From assembly GCF_003350325.1 (NCBI RefSeq), contig NZ_QLYZ01000011.1:62001-126000 (forward strand): a DNA stretch of 64,000 nucleotides, in the 5' to 3' direction. Positions 10,731 through 20,298 of this stretch are shown piece by piece. The position numbers and the translations under genes are program-made. Each line of letters starts with the position of its first letter. Positions within the stretch are counted from its first letter, which is position 1. Origin of the DNA: Vibrio rhodolitus (GTDB lineage: Bacteria > Pseudomonadota > Gammaproteobacteria > Enterobacterales > Vibrionaceae). The notes under the pieces are model-generated. The model had not been told where the DNA came from and searched no databases. It saw only the letters and a program-made list of their open reading frames with translations.

Positions 10731-11549
10731 ATGTTTTCAGTCAATCAAACATTGGGCTACCAAGCCCCATTAGATGTGAATAACCTCAGTGATGAGCAAA
10801 CGGCCATCGCGATTGAAGGGCTGAATTTGTTCTATCAAAACAGCCAAGCGCTGAGCGATATTTCAATGCGTATTCCTAAAGGGCAAGTGACCGCATTTAT
10901 CGGTCCATCGGGCTGTGGTAAATCGACCCTGCTGCGCTGCATAAACCGCATGAATGATCTGGTCGAAGGCTGTCGTGTCACTGGTGAAGTGAAGCTGCAT
11001 GGTAAGAACGTTTACCATCCTGATGTTGACGTTGCCACTTTGCGCCGCCGTGTTGGTATGGTGTTTCAACGTCCGAACCCATTTCCTAAGTCGATTTATG
11101 AGAATGTGGTGTATGGCTTGCGCTTGCAAGGGGTGAAGAACAGTCGTGTGCTTGATGACTCAGTTGAGCGAGCACTGCGAGCGGCTGCGCTGTGGGATGA
11201 AGTAAAAGACCGTCTGCATGAGAATGCCTTTGGTTTGTCTGGCGGTCAGCAGCAGCGTTTGGTCATTGCCCGTGCGATTGCGATTGAGCCAGAGGTATTA
11301 TTGTTAGATGAGCCGACTTCAGCGCTCGATCCTATTTCTACTTTAACCATCGAAGAGCTTATTAATGAGCTCAAAACCAAATATACTGTAGTTATCGTTA
11401 CCCACAACATGCAGCAAGCGGCGCGCGTGAGTGATCACACCGCATTTATTCATATGGGGAGATTGATCGAGTACTCAGATACCGATTCTATTTTCACTTC
11501 CCCATTGAAAAAGCAGACAGAAGACTACATTACAGGTCGATACGGATAA
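10731..11549 (+). CDS. pstB: Phosphate ABC transporter ATP-binding protein PstB
   Basis: 272-residue ATPase of the Pst importer. Walker [10 protein letters not shown] is at residues 58-66, the Q-loop at [16 protein letters not shown], the signature at LSGGQQQR, Walker B at [13 protein letters not shown] and the switch His in [12 protein letters not shown]. The NPFPKS segment after the Q-loop is typical of PstB. It starts 2 bases after the pstA stop and is followed by phoU. It powers Pi import and, with PhoU, takes part in repressing PhoR when Pi is abundant. Length and motifs are standard, so confidence is very high. Confidence 0.98.
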   Translation: MFSVNQTLGYQAPLDVNNLSDEQTAIAIEGLNLFYQNSQALSDISMRIPKGQVTAFIGPSGCGKSTLLRCINRMNDLVEGCRVTGEVKLHGKNVYHPDVDVATLRRRVGMVFQRPNPFPKSIYENVVYGLRLQGVKNSRVLDDSVERALRAAALWDEVKDRLHENAFGLSGGQQQRLVIARAIAIEPEVLLLDEPTSALDPISTLTIEELINELKTKYTVVIVTHNMQQAARVSDHTAFIHMGRLIEYSDTDSIFTSPLKKQTEDYITGRYG

Positions 11550-11574
11550 TCATCACTTTTTGCTAAGGATCCCA

Positions 11575-12273
11575 ATGAACTTTGGACGTCACATTTCAGG
11601 TCAATTTAACGTCGAACTAGAGTCGATTCGTACCCATGTTCTTACCATGGGCGGCTTGGTTGAGCAGCAGCTCTCATTTGCGATGCAGGCTTTGCACAAT
11701 GATGATATTGAGCTGGCACGTAAAGTCGTGCGTGATGATCATAAAGTGAATGCGATGGAAGTGTCGATTGATGAGGCGTGTACCCGCATTATTGCCAAGC
11801 GTCAGCCAACCGCAAAAGATCTGCGTTTGATTATGGCTATCATCAAGACCATCACCGACCTTGAGCGTATTGGCGATGTAGCAACTCGCATTGCCAGAGT
11901 GGCGATAGAGACGCCTTCATCGAAAGATAAGCTGTTTAATGTCTCTCTAGAGCCTTTGTGTCGTCAAGCGGTAAACATGTTGCATCAAGTGCTAGATGCG
12001 TTTGCTCGTATGGACGTCGATGCGGCAGCCACCGTATATAAAATGGATGATCGCATTGATACTGAATATGAAGCGGTGATCCGTCAGCTAATGACTTACA
12101 TGATGGAAGATCCGAAGAATATTCCGCAGATCTTACAGGTTATGTGGTCAGCTCGCGCGATTGAACGTGTCGGTGACCGCTGTCAGAATATCTGTGAGTA
12201 CATTATCTACTTTGTAAAAGGCAAAGATATTCGCCACTTAGGTGAACAGAGCATTGACGACGTGCTGCGTTAA
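11575..12273 (+). CDS. phoU: Phosphate signalling protein PhoU
   Basis: 232-residue PhoU, built of two tandem three-helix PhoU repeats. The N-terminus [20 protein letters not shown] and the metal-binding E/DxxxD-type helices ([20 protein letters not shown] in repeat one, [18 protein letters not shown] in repeat two) are characteristic. It is the negative regulator linking PstSCAB to PhoR. I take ATG 11575, which has TAAGGAT just upstream; a TTG at 11560 would add five residues but lies ahead of the ribosome-binding site. It is the last gene of the pst operon. Confidence 0.95.
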   Translation: MNFGRHISGQFNVELESIRTHVLTMGGLVEQQLSFAMQALHNDDIELARKVVRDDHKVNAMEVSIDEACTRIIAKRQPTAKDLRLIMAIIKTITDLERIGDVATRIARVAIETPSSKDKLFNVSLEPLCRQAVNMLHQVLDAFARMDVDAAATVYKMDDRIDTEYEAVIRQLMTYMMEDPKNIPQILQVMWSARAIERVGDRCQNICEYIIYFVKGKDIRHLGEQSIDDVLR

Positions 12274-12284
12274 AAGCGCAGCAC
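12262..12284. other. Hairpin across the phoU stop codon
   Basis: Perfect 8-base inverted repeat GTGCTGCG / CGCAGCAC with a 7-base spacer that contains the stop codons of phoU (plus) and of the OMP fragment (minus). No T-run follows, so it may be an mRNA 3'-end stabiliser or a weak terminator rather than a classical intrinsic terminator. Confidence 0.5.
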
Positions 12285-12620
12285 AATACCGGTATTGAGG
12301 GTGGTGGAAAAATTGCTGCTGAGATAAGTTTTGTCATTATCGATGTAGTTAAGATCCATGCCCGCTCTCAATGCCAGATTATCATTCACATCTAACACCC
12401 AAGCCGCTGCCACACTCCCCCCAGAGCCTTCGCGATACTCGGTAGGTTTACTCCAAAAATAGTAACGGCTGCCTTCATATTTCACCCCACCGACTTCCAA
12501 CTGAAAACCCAGCATAGGCACTTGCGGCAAATTGTATTGCGCGCCGATGCGATAGGTTTTTAAGCGGTCTTTGTCTGTCAAAATCTCTGCTGAAGTGTGG
12601 CTAATACCCGAAAAGTGCAC
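12270..12620 (-). pseudogene. C-terminal fragment of an outer-membrane beta-barrel protein
   Basis: The frame encodes about 116 residues with the alternating aromatic/polar pattern of beta-barrel strands and ends in TGIVLRF, the terminal-Phe signature recognised by the Bam machinery. It has no signal peptide, no ribosome-binding site and too few strands (perhaps five or six) for a complete barrel, so I read it as the 3' remnant of a longer outer-membrane protein gene. Its 5' side runs directly into a LysR-type gene start in another frame (12600-12661). It is convergent with phoU, and their stop codons overlap. The parent family cannot be named. A short intact barrel with an odd start is the less likely alternative. 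Confidence 0.6.
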
Positions 12621-12661
12621 AGTAAGTTTAAATCCAAATTAAAAAATAGATCTTTGTTCAT
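12600..12661 (-). pseudogene. Remnant of the 5' end of a LysR-type regulator gene
   Basis: On the minus strand an ATG at 12661 opens a frame reading MNKDLFFNLDLNLLCTF, the typical beginning of a LysR-family regulator. AAGGAGG lies about 14 bases before it. The frame is lost after about 20 codons, without the helix-turn-helix, as the sequence continues into the outer-membrane-protein fragment in a different frame. This suggests a deletion joining two unrelated genes. The match is short, so the call rests on pattern recognition of the family N-terminus. Confidence 0.5.
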
Positions 12662-12741
12662 CGGGGAATCTGTTGCCTCCTTGCAATGCTTTCATCCTAG
12701 CATCACAAGGAGTGACTGCACTATAGCGACGTCGCGAGAGA

Positions 12742-13494
12742 TTAACCCAGAGTAGAGAGTGTTTTCACTACCTGGGCGATAGTTTGCGTTGAGGTAATGG
12801 GAACGATGAAATCATCCAGATCTTGATTACCCATTTTGGCTTGTTCGGCGATAAGCATCATGCCGCTGGCTCGTGTAGTTTTACCTGATAAGTGCAATTG
12901 AGTAATGCCAGTCATCGAAGCAATTTTTACCGCGTTATCAGGGGTTACGCCGGCGCCAGCCATAATCGCGAAGCGACCGTTTGCCAACTCAACCATCTGA
13001 TTTAATATATCAATCCCTTGCTCAGCATTGGCTGCAAGTCCAGAGGTAAGAATGCGTTCACAGCCTAGCTCGGCAATTTGCTCAATAGCTTGGGTAAAAT
13101 CACGGCACTGATCGATGGCACGGTGGAAGGTTATACCCAGTTGATGTTGGTTCGCTCGCTCGGCTAAGCGCTGGGCTTGCTGCATATCGATATCACCTTG
13201 GGCTGTTAAGGTGCCGAACACGACCCCTTGCAGACCTGCTTGCGCTGCAGAATCAATATCGAGCAACATAGCTTCAATATCTTCTTCACTATAAAGAAAA
13301 TCACCTTGGCGTGGGCGGATCATGGCATAGACTGGAATGGTGGCAATCTTGGCGGCTTGTTGCATAAAACCAAAGCTTGGTGTTAAACCACCTAAAGCCA
13401 GTGAGGAACAAAGTTCAATTCGACTTGCACCACCGGTAATGGCGTAGTGCAGTGATTCTAGGTTGTCGATGCATACTTCTACTTGGCATGTCAT
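12742..13494 (-). CDS. cutC: CutC family copper homeostasis protein
   Basis: 250-residue CutC, a TIM-barrel protein of the cytoplasm historically linked to copper tolerance; its real biochemical role is debated. The N-terminus [16 protein letters not shown] and the [19 protein letters not shown] segment near residues 22-40 are diagnostic. [19 protein letters not shown] and [13 protein letters not shown] mark later barrel strands, and [18 protein letters not shown] the C-terminal phosphate-binding-like loop. Length matches the family (about 248). It stands alone between the decayed region and the tRNA array. Confidence 0.93.
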   Translation of the reverse strand: MTCQVEVCIDNLESLHYAITGGASRIELCSSLALGGLTPSFGFMQQAAKIATIPVYAMIRPRQGDFLYSEEDIEAMLLDIDSAAQAGLQGVVFGTLTAQGDIDMQQAQRLAERANQHQLGITFHRAIDQCRDFTQAIEQIAELGCERILTSGLAANAEQGIDILNQMVELANGRFAIMAGAGVTPDNAVKIASMTGITQLHLSGKTTRASGMMLIAEQAKMGNQDLDDFIVPITSTQTIAQVVKTLSTLG

Positions 13495-13701
13495 TTTTAA
13501 ATGCTCTTACAGATACAGATGTGATTATTTTAGCTAACTAGAGATCGCTGAATAGGGTAAAGATAGCAAGATTGATTTCCACAATTTAGCCGTCGCGATA
13601 GTCGCTGAGCTTCACTTAGCTGAATGGTGTTGTGGCGTGAAGAGGAAAATGCGCAAAGCAATATAGTATTGAAAGAGTGGGATAAATTTTGCGTAGAAAT
13701 G

Positions 13702-13730
13702 AAAAAAGCCAGCTCGATGAGCTGGCTTTT
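13702..13730 (-). terminator. Terminator of the tRNA-Tyr array
   Basis: Perfect 12-base stem (13704-13715 / 13719-13730, core AGCCAGCTC) with a 3-base loop. On the minus strand a T-run closes the stem immediately downstream of the last tRNA-Tyr. Confidence 0.9.
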
Positions 13731-13735
13731 CAATA

Positions 13736-13820
<85 letters not shown>

Positions 13821-13892
13821 AGGGTGTTTTTATCCTTAGCTGTTGTTTTCCCAACACAAACATCCAAGCTTTTCTCTCTACTGAGAGGAATA

Positions 13893-13977
<85 letters not shown>

Positions 13978-14049
13978 AGGGTATTTTTATCCTTAGCTGA
14001 TGTTTTCCCAACACGGACAGCCAAGCTTTTCTCTCTACTGAGAGGAATA

Positions 14050-14134
<85 letters not shown>

Positions 14135-14226
14135 AAGGGATTTTTATCCTTAGTTGCTGTTTTCCCAACACGAACAACCAAGCTGTTTCTCACGACTGTC
14201 TCTATTGAGCGTCACAAGAAGAAATA

Positions 14227-14311
<85 letters not shown>

Positions 14312-14368
14312 AGGGGATTTTTATACTTAAGAGTTGTTTTCCCAACGCTTCCCTCAAGTGCGGAGCGC

Positions 14369-14396
14369 ATCATAGCAAACTCATAAACACTGTAAA
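14369..14396 (-). promoter_or_regulatory. Promoter of the tRNA-Tyr array
   Basis: On the minus strand, a -35 TTTACA and -10 TATGAT are separated by 16 bases and followed by a GC-rich GCGCTCC discriminator. That discriminator is typical of growth-rate- and stringently controlled stable RNA promoters. Confidence 0.8.
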
Positions 14397-14582
14397 GCGT
14401 TTTTCTTCTAATTTTGAGTTGAATGGTGTCTTTTTCGACAAAGAAGCTTAGAAATGAACGTTTTGCTTGCTTGTTGAGCGGATAAATTTGCGAATAGTGT
14501 ATGAGGATTTACATTCCTTGACGTTACTTGCCCTCTTTTGCGCGTACAATATTTGATAGATTATTCTGGAAGTATATCAACG

Positions 14583-15635
14583 ATGAAAAATAAACTGATT
14601 TTAAGCTTACTGACGGTTTCAATTTTGAGTGCTTCGCCAGCCGTTTTGGCGCAAGGACCACGCGGACCTCAGGCAGTAACGGTTGTTACTGAGCAAGTCC
14701 AAACCCATCAAGTTTCTCAATCTCTTTCTTTAGTGGGTAAATTGGAAGCGGCTCAATCGGTGATGGTCTCTCCTGAGACCACGGGCAAAGTGGAAAATAT
14801 TGCCGTTTCAGCGAACCAAGATGTCAAAAAGGGTCAGTTACTGATCCAATTAAATGATGACAAAGCGCGCGCGGCAGTCAAAGAAGCCAGCGCTTACCTT
14901 AGAGATGAACAGCGTAAACTGAGAGAGTTTGAGCGCCTTGTATCACGTAATGCGATTACTCAAACCGAAATTGACGCGCAAAAAGCCAGCGTTGAAATTG
15001 CCCAAGCACGTTTAGATGCGGCTAACGCGAACCTCAAAGATCTGCACATCAGTGCGCCATTTGCCGGTACGGTAGGTTTTATTGATTTTAGCCGCGGCAA
15101 AATGGTCTCGGCAGGGACAGAGCTTCTGTCTCTCGATGATTTGTCGGTGATGGAACTCGATCTGCAAGTGCCAGAGCGTTATTTATCTCAAATTTCAAAA
15201 GGTATGGCGGTGACAGCCACTACCAGTGCTTGGGGTGAACAAGTGTTTAGTGGTGAAGTGGTGGGCATTGACTCGCGTATTAACCAAGAGACCTTGAACT
15301 TACGAGTTCGAATTAACTTCCAAAACGACGAATTGAAACTAAAACCGGGGATGTTGGTCTCTGCCGATATGGACTTCCCAGCAATTAATGCGCCGATTAT
15401 TCCAGTTCAAGCGCTGGAGTACTCAGGTACTAAACGCTTTGTCTACGTGATTGGTGACGATAATGTGGCTAAGCGCACGGAAGTAATTTTGGGTGCTCGC
15501 GTTGAAAACCAAGTTGTGATCAACAAAGGTCTTGAGATTGGTGAGCGTATTGTGGTGCAAGGCATTGTCAATATGCGTGATGGCGCAAGCGTAAAAGAGC
15601 AAGGTGCGAAACCTGCGGTTAAAGGTGACAAGTAA
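14583..15635 (+). CDS. RND efflux periplasmic adaptor subunit
   Basis: 350-residue membrane fusion protein linking an RND pump to an outer-membrane channel. It has a signal peptide (about 1-23, ending AVLAQ). A lipoyl/barrel-sandwich hybrid follows (SPETTGKVENIAVSANQDVKKGQLLIQL), with an alpha-hairpin at about 90-140, the second lipoyl half ISAPFAGTVGFIDFSRGKMV and a beta-barrel and membrane-proximal domain. I place the start at ATG 14583 because the signal peptide begins there; an upstream ATG at 14538 adds 15 residues that do not belong to a signal sequence. The stop overlaps the ATG of the pump gene by one base. Substrate range cannot be told from sequence. Confidence 0.93.
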   Translation: MKNKLILSLLTVSILSASPAVLAQGPRGPQAVTVVTEQVQTHQVSQSLSLVGKLEAAQSVMVSPETTGKVENIAVSANQDVKKGQLLIQLNDDKARAAVKEASAYLRDEQRKLREFERLVSRNAITQTEIDAQKASVEIAQARLDAANANLKDLHISAPFAGTVGFIDFSRGKMVSAGTELLSLDDLSVMELDLQVPERYLSQISKGMAVTATTSAWGEQVFSGEVVGIDSRINQETLNLRVRINFQNDELKLKPGMLVSADMDFPAINAPIIPVQALEYSGTKRFVYVIGDDNVAKRTEVILGARVENQVVINKGLEIGERIVVQGIVNMRDGASVKEQGAKPAVKGDK

Positions 15636-18600
15636 TGTGGTTATCTGACGTATCGGTTAAGCGTCCAGTCTCGGCACTGGTGCTCAGCCTATTGCTTTGT
15701 GTGTTCGGTATTGTTTCGTTCTCGAAACTGGCCGTACGCGAAATGCCGGATATTGAAAACCCGGTAGTATCGATCAGTACCCGTTATGAAGGGGCATCAG
15801 CCACCATCATAGAAAGCCAGATCACCTCTATTTTAGAGGATCAGCTTTCGGGTATCAGTGGTATTGATGAAATTACCTCAACCACGCGTAACAGTATGTC
15901 GCGTATCACCATCACCTTTGATTTAGGTTATGACCTCAATACCGGGGTTAGTGATGTGCGTGATGCGGTTGCGCGTGCCCAGCGTGCGCTGCCTGAAGAA
16001 GCTGACGATCCGATTGTGTATAAAAACAACGGTTCTGGTGAGGCATCACTCTATATCAACCTGAGCTCGTCCGAGATGGACCGTACTCAGCTGACCGACT
16101 ATGTTGAACGCGTGCTAATTGACCGTTTCAGCCTATTAACGGGTGTCAGCTCGGTCGATATCTCCGGTGGTCTTTATAAGGTTATGTACGTCAAGCTGAA
16201 GCCTGAGCTGTTAGCCGGTCGCGGCGTGACGACTGCTGATATCACCCAAGCGCTACGCAGTGAGAACTTAGAAAGCCCGGGTGGTCAGGTCCGTAACGAT
16301 CAAACCGTGATGTCAGTGCGTACTGCTCGAACCTACCAACAAGTTGAAGACTTTGAATATCTAGTAGTTCGCCGCGCCAGCGACAATACGCCTATCTACC
16401 TCAAAGATGTTGCTGATGTGTACATCGGTGCTGAGAACGAAAACTCGACCTTTAAGAGCGATGGCGTGGTTAACGTCAGTTTAGGTATTGTGCCGCAATC
16501 CGATGCCAACCCATTGGAAGTTGCCGATTTAGTGCATGCCGAAGTCGAAAAGATCCAAAAGTTCCTACCAGATGGAACTCGCCTTGCGATTGACTACGAC
16601 TCGACGGTATTTATCGAGCGTTCCATTGAAGAAGTCTACAGCACTCTGTTTGTGACAGGTGGCTTAGTGATACTGGTTTTGTATGTGTTTATCGGTCAAG
16701 CGCGTGCGACCTTGATCCCAGCCGTCACTGTGCCAGTGTCTTTGATTTCAGCTTTTATTGCCGCTTACTTCTTTGGTTTTTCAATCAACCTAATCACCTT
16801 GATGGCGCTGATCCTCTCAATCGGTCTCGTGGTGGATGACGCTATCGTGGTGGTAGAGAATATTTTCCACCATATCGAACGGGGTGAAAAACCTCTGCTA
16901 GCGGCTTACAAAGGTACTCGTGAAGTTGGTTTTGCCGTTATCGCCACTACGCTGGTATTGGTAATGGTATTTTTACCAATTTCCTTTATGGATGGCATGG
17001 TTGGTCTGCTGTTTACTGAGTTCTCGGTACTCTTGGCAATGTCGGTGATTTTCTCATCGTTGATCGCGCTAACGTTAACGCCTGTACTTGGCAGTAAGAT
17101 CCTAAAAGCGAACGTTAAACCAAGTCGATTCAACCGCTTTGTTGACCGCGTCTTCTCGCGCTTAGAAGGTGGCTACCGTAAAACGCTTGCTGTGGCTTTA
17201 AAAGCCAAATGGGCTGCGCCTTTGGTGATCCTTGCTTGTCTTGGCGGCAGCTATGGTTTGATGCAACAAGTCCCGGCGCAGCTGACACCAAGTGAAGACC
17301 GTGGTGTGATTTTTGCCTTTGTACGTGGCGCGGATGCGACCAGTTACAACCGCATGGCAGCCAACATGGATGAAGTCGAAGAGCGTTTAATGCCGCTGCT
17401 TGGACAAGGCTTCTTGAAGTCATTTTCGCTGCAATCACCAGCTTTTGGTGGTATGGCTGGGGACCAAACTGGTTTTGTGATCATGATTTTGGAAGACTGG
17501 AATGATCGCACCGTGACCGCGCAACAAGCATTGGGCGAGGTACGTAAAGCGCTCAATGGCATGGCCGATGTGCGTGTGTTCCCATTTATGCCGGGCTTTA
17601 GAGGTGGTTCAAGTGAGCCAGTACAATTTGTCCTTGGTGGCTCAGATTATCAAGAGCTAAAAGGTTGGGCGGAAAAGCTGCAGCAACTTGCTGAAGACTC
17701 GCCTTACATGGAAGGTGCGGAGATTGATTACTCTGAGAAAACCCCAGAGCTGTTAGTGACAGTGGATAAGCAGCGCGCGGCAGAGCTAGGTATTAGTGTT
17801 GCTGATATTTCTGATACGCTGGAAATCATGCTTGGCGGTAAACGTGAAACGACCTTTGTCGAGCGTGGTGAAGAGTACGATGTGTACCTGCGTGGTGATG
17901 AAAACAGCTTTAATAACGCGGCGGATTTAACCCAGATCTATATGCGCACGGCATCGGGCGAGTTAGTTACCTTAGATGCCATCACTAAGATTGAAGAAGT
18001 TGCTTCGGCAGTACGTTTATCGCACTACAACAAGCAGAAATCGGTGACGGTGTCAGCTAACCTATCGGATGGCTACACCCTAGGTGATGCGCTTGATTAC
18101 TTAGATCAGCAAGCGATTGATAATCTGCCCAGCGACATCAGCGTGAGCTACTCGGGCGAGTCAAAAGACTATAAAGAGAACCAATCGAGCGTGCTGGTGG
18201 TGTTTGCGCTGGCATTGTTGGTGGCTTATTTAGTATTGGCGGCGCAGTTTGAAAGCTTTATTAACCCGCTGGTGGTGATGTTTACCGTGCCGATGGGGGT
18301 ATTTGGTGGCTTCCTTGGCTTGTTTGTGATGCAGCAAGGTTTCAACATCTACAGTCAGATTGGCATGATCATGTTAATTGGTATGGTAACCAAAAACGGT
18401 ATCTTGATTGTGGAATTTGCCAACCAGCTGCGTGACCGTGGTTTGGAGTTTGAAAAAGCGATCATTGATGCCTCAGCGCGTCGCCTGCGCCCAATTATGA
18501 TGACAGCGTTTACCACGCTTGCTGGTGCGATTCCATTGATTATCTCAACTGGTGCCGGTTATGAGAGCCGCGTGGCGGTTGGTACGGTGATCTTCTTTGG

Positions 18601-18748
18601 TATGGGCTTTGCGACATTGGTTACGCTGTTTGTCATTCCGGCGATGTACCGTTTGATTTCAGCGAATACTCAAGCGCCTGGTCATATTGAAGCTGAGCTG
18701 AAGCGCGAACTTGACCATGATGTCAAAGGGCGTGTTTCTCACGGCTAG
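15635..18748 (+). CDS. RND family efflux transporter permease
   Basis: 1037-residue inner-membrane proton-driven pump of the AcrB/MdtB-like HAE1 group. It shows the duplicated plan: one N-terminal helix, a large periplasmic porter domain (about 35-330), six helices, a second porter domain (about 560-860) and a final helix bundle. TM4 carries the proton-relay acidic pair in GLVVDDAIVVVEN (near 400), and TM11 carries GMVTKNGILIVEFANQLR. Translation is coupled to the adaptor gene. No outer-membrane factor gene is adjacent, so TolC or a homologue encoded elsewhere must be used. Antibiotic, bile or dye export is plausible, but no specific substrate can be assigned. Confidence 0.95.
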   Translation: MWLSDVSVKRPVSALVLSLLLCVFGIVSFSKLAVREMPDIENPVVSISTRYEGASATIIESQITSILEDQLSGISGIDEITSTTRNSMSRITITFDLGYDLNTGVSDVRDAVARAQRALPEEADDPIVYKNNGSGEASLYINLSSSEMDRTQLTDYVERVLIDRFSLLTGVSSVDISGGLYKVMYVKLKPELLAGRGVTTADITQALRSENLESPGGQVRNDQTVMSVRTARTYQQVEDFEYLVVRRASDNTPIYLKDVADVYIGAENENSTFKSDGVVNVSLGIVPQSDANPLEVADLVHAEVEKIQKFLPDGTRLAIDYDSTVFIERSIEEVYSTLFVTGGLVILVLYVFIGQARATLIPAVTVPVSLISAFIAAYFFGFSINLITLMALILSIGLVVDDAIVVVENIFHHIERGEKPLLAAYKGTREVGFAVIATTLVLVMVFLPISFMDGMVGLLFTEFSVLLAMSVIFSSLIALTLTPVLGSKILKANVKPSRFNRFVDRVFSRLEGGYRKTLAVALKAKWAAPLVILACLGGSYGLMQQVPAQLTPSEDRGVIFAFVRGADATSYNRMAANMDEVEERLMPLLGQGFLKSFSLQSPAFGGMAGDQTGFVIMILEDWNDRTVTAQQALGEVRKALNGMADVRVFPFMPGFRGGSSEPVQFVLGGSDYQELKGWAEKLQQLAEDSPYMEGAEIDYSEKTPELLVTVDKQRAAELGISVADISDTLEIMLGGKRETTFVERGEEYDVYLRGDENSFNNAADLTQIYMRTASGELVTLDAITKIEEVASAVRLSHYNKQKSVTVSANLSDGYTLGDALDYLDQQAIDNLPSDISVSYSGESKDYKENQSSVLVVFALALLVAYLVLAAQFESFINPLVVMFTVPMGVFGGFLGLFVMQQGFNIYSQIGMIMLIGMVTKNGILIVEFANQLRDRGLEFEKAIIDASARRLRPIMMTAFTTLAGAIPLIISTGAGYESRVAVGTVIFFGMGFATLVTLFVIPAMYRLISANTQAPGHIEAELKRELDHDVKGRVSHG

Positions 18749-18770
18749 CCAGTTAAAGGCTGAAAAACAA

Positions 18771-18797
18771 AAACCGAGGCATTGCCTCGGTTTTTTT
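18771..18797 (+). terminator. Terminator after the RND operon
   Basis: 10-base stem AAACCGAGGC / GCCTCGGTTT with an ATT loop, followed by a run of seven T starting within the stem end. Confidence 0.9.
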
Positions 18798-18846
18798 ATC
18801 TATAGTGACATCTTCGCTAGAGCAAAAATGTACTGTGCAAAAGTGC

Positions 18847-19152
18847 TTATGCTGCGTCTTCTTGCTGCTCTTCTGCAACGTCAGCCACAGCTTCAACTTT
18901 CTTTGCTTTCTTAGGCGCTGGGCGGCGTTTTGCGCCAAGTGCGTAAAGCACTTCTTCTTTGTTTTGCGCTAAGAACATCGCTAAGTCTTCTTGCTTCGCT
19001 TCGTCTTCTAGTAGTTCGCTTTTACCTAGCAGACCGAAAAGCTCGTCTGCCATATCCAGCATTTTGTCGTATGCGTCAGCGTCCGCTTTAGAGGTAAAAG
19101 TCATTTTCTCTTCTCCGTTGCGTTCTACCACGTACTTAACGATTACAGCCAT
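18847..19152 (-). CDS. yebG: YebG family DNA damage-inducible protein
   Basis: 101-residue small acidic protein. The N-terminus MAVIVKYVVERNGEEKMTFT and SKADADAYDKMLD match YebG closely, and the C-terminal 25 residues are low-complexity Lys/Ala/Glu. Biochemical function is not established; in E. coli it is an SOS gene. That control is supported here by a LexA box at 19191-19206, 39 bases upstream of the start, overlapping a TATAAA -10-like element. A good AGAGGA ribosome-binding site precedes the ATG. The gene is monocistronic. Confidence 0.92.
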   Translation of the reverse strand: MAVIVKYVVERNGEEKMTFTSKADADAYDKMLDMADELFGLLGKSELLEDEAKQEDLAMFLAQNKEEVLYALGAKRRPAPKKAKKVEAVADVAEEQQEDAA

Positions 19153-19190
19153 GGTTATTCCTCTAGCTCGAATGAATGGTTGATTAATTA

Positions 19191-19206
19191 CTGTCTTTTT
19201 ATACAG
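19191..19206 (-). promoter_or_regulatory. LexA (SOS) box of yebG
   Basis: CTGTCTTTTTATACAG fits the gammaproteobacterial LexA consensus CTGT-N8-ACAG exactly, with the AT-rich centre usual for strong sites. On the minus strand it overlaps a TATAAA -10-like element that has a TAGACT hexamer 17 bases upstream. Confidence 0.88.
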
Positions 19207-19296
19207 TTTTTATTTGACTAAGTCTAGGTGAGGCAGCAAAACTGCGACTCACGTGCTTGCTAAATACACTTTCTAAACGTAAGGGCATAATTCTAC

Positions 19297-20187
19297 TTAT
19301 TGGCGCCACTGATAGCAAAACTCAATAAAGGCTTTCAGTAGTGGGCTTTGGTATTTTTCTTTATGCACCAGTAGCCAAAAGCGACGCTTCATATCGAGCG
19401 GCAGCTCAATGGTGACCACTCGACCATCTTTAATTGCTGGCGCAGCAGCGAGACGCGATAAGCAGCCCAAACCAAGTCCGGCAGAAACGCAGTTGATCAA
19501 AGCTTCTGTGGTATTTAATTGAAATGCTTCATGCCAATGTTCGATGCGCGGCGCGATGGCGCGCAGGAAAAACTCTCGTGAGCCCGATCCCGGCTCGCGT
19601 AAAATCCATTCGCTATTTTCTAAGTCGCCGACGCGCGGATTAGCCAGCTGCGCTAGTGGCGAGCTCGGGCTACAAATCACGCACATTTCATCTTGGCTAA
19701 ACTGAGTAGAGATAAGTTCTGGGTGTAGGGTCTTTCCCTCTATTAAGGCGATATCGAGTTCGTATTCGACCAGCTTTTGACAAATTAATGCCGAGTTGGA
19801 GATAAACAAACTTTGCGCGTAATGGGCAGTTTGTTGGCGAAAATCACTGAGTAGGTAAGGCGCAACTTGATTGCCGATGGTATCACTGGCGCCGATACGC
19901 AGCTGTCCGGTTAAGGTTGAGTCATCATCGAGGAGCAGTTCGATATCTTCTACTCTATGCAGCAGTTCATCGACCAAAGGCAGTAATTTTTGTCCTTCTT
20001 GGTTAAGTACCAAGCGCTTATTCACGCGGTCAAACAGCGAATGTCCTAGCTGCTTTTCCAATTCAGACAGCGCCATACTCACTGCGGCTTTAGAAAGAAA
20101 CAGCGCTTCTGCCGCTTCGGTTAACGTGTCGTAATGGTTGATGGTGGCAAAAACTTTGAGTTGTTTGAGCGAGATATTGACAGCCAT
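19297..20187 (-). CDS. LysR family transcriptional regulator, YeiE-like
   Basis: 296-residue LysR-type regulator. The N-terminal winged HTH (about 6-65) includes LKQLKVFATINHYDTLTEAA, the recognition helix LSKAAVSMALSELEKQLG and LFDRVNKRLVLNQEG. The rest is a two-lobed effector-binding domain with DTIGNQVAPYLLSDF and the EWILREPGSGSREFF loop that closely resembles YeiE/CysB-like regulators. It is transcribed away from the TDT transporter gene at 20299 and probably controls it, as LysR regulators usually do for a divergent neighbour. A 10-base inverted repeat in the gap is the likely operator. The inducer is not known; YeiE homologues respond to sulfite. Confidence 0.88.
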   Translation of the reverse strand: MAVNISLKQLKVFATINHYDTLTEAAEALFLSKAAVSMALSELEKQLGHSLFDRVNKRLVLNQEGQKLLPLVDELLHRVEDIELLLDDDSTLTGQLRIGASDTIGNQVAPYLLSDFRQQTAHYAQSLFISNSALICQKLVEYELDIALIEGKTLHPELISTQFSQDEMCVICSPSSPLAQLANPRVGDLENSEWILREPGSGSREFFLRAIAPRIEHWHEAFQLNTTEALINCVSAGLGLGCLSRLAAAPAIKDGRVVTIELPLDMKRRFWLLVHKEKYQSPLLKAFIEFCYQWRQ

Positions 20188-20194
20188 AAAATAA

Positions 20195-20244
20195 TGTTTA
20201 GTTAAATTGAACTACTGTTCTAAATAATTAGATGTAACTAAACA
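20195..20244. promoter_or_regulatory. Putative LysR operator in divergent promoter region
   Basis: Perfect 10-base inverted repeat TGTTTAGTTA (20195-20204) / TAACTAAACA (20235-20244), with 30 AT-rich bases between, in the 111-base gap between divergent genes. A shorter T-N-A type dyad TAGTT/AACTA (20199-20214) overlaps the left arm. Position and symmetry suit a LysR-type autoregulatory site. Confidence 0.55.
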
Positions 20245-20298
20245 AAATACAAGCGTAGAATCCTTGCCAGAACAGAAAGAAAGTAAAGAGTGTGAACC

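Noticed and set aside
14521..14570. Sigma70 promoter TTGACG...TACAAT before the RND operon
   Set aside because: The two hexamers are about 21 bases apart, too far for a confident call.
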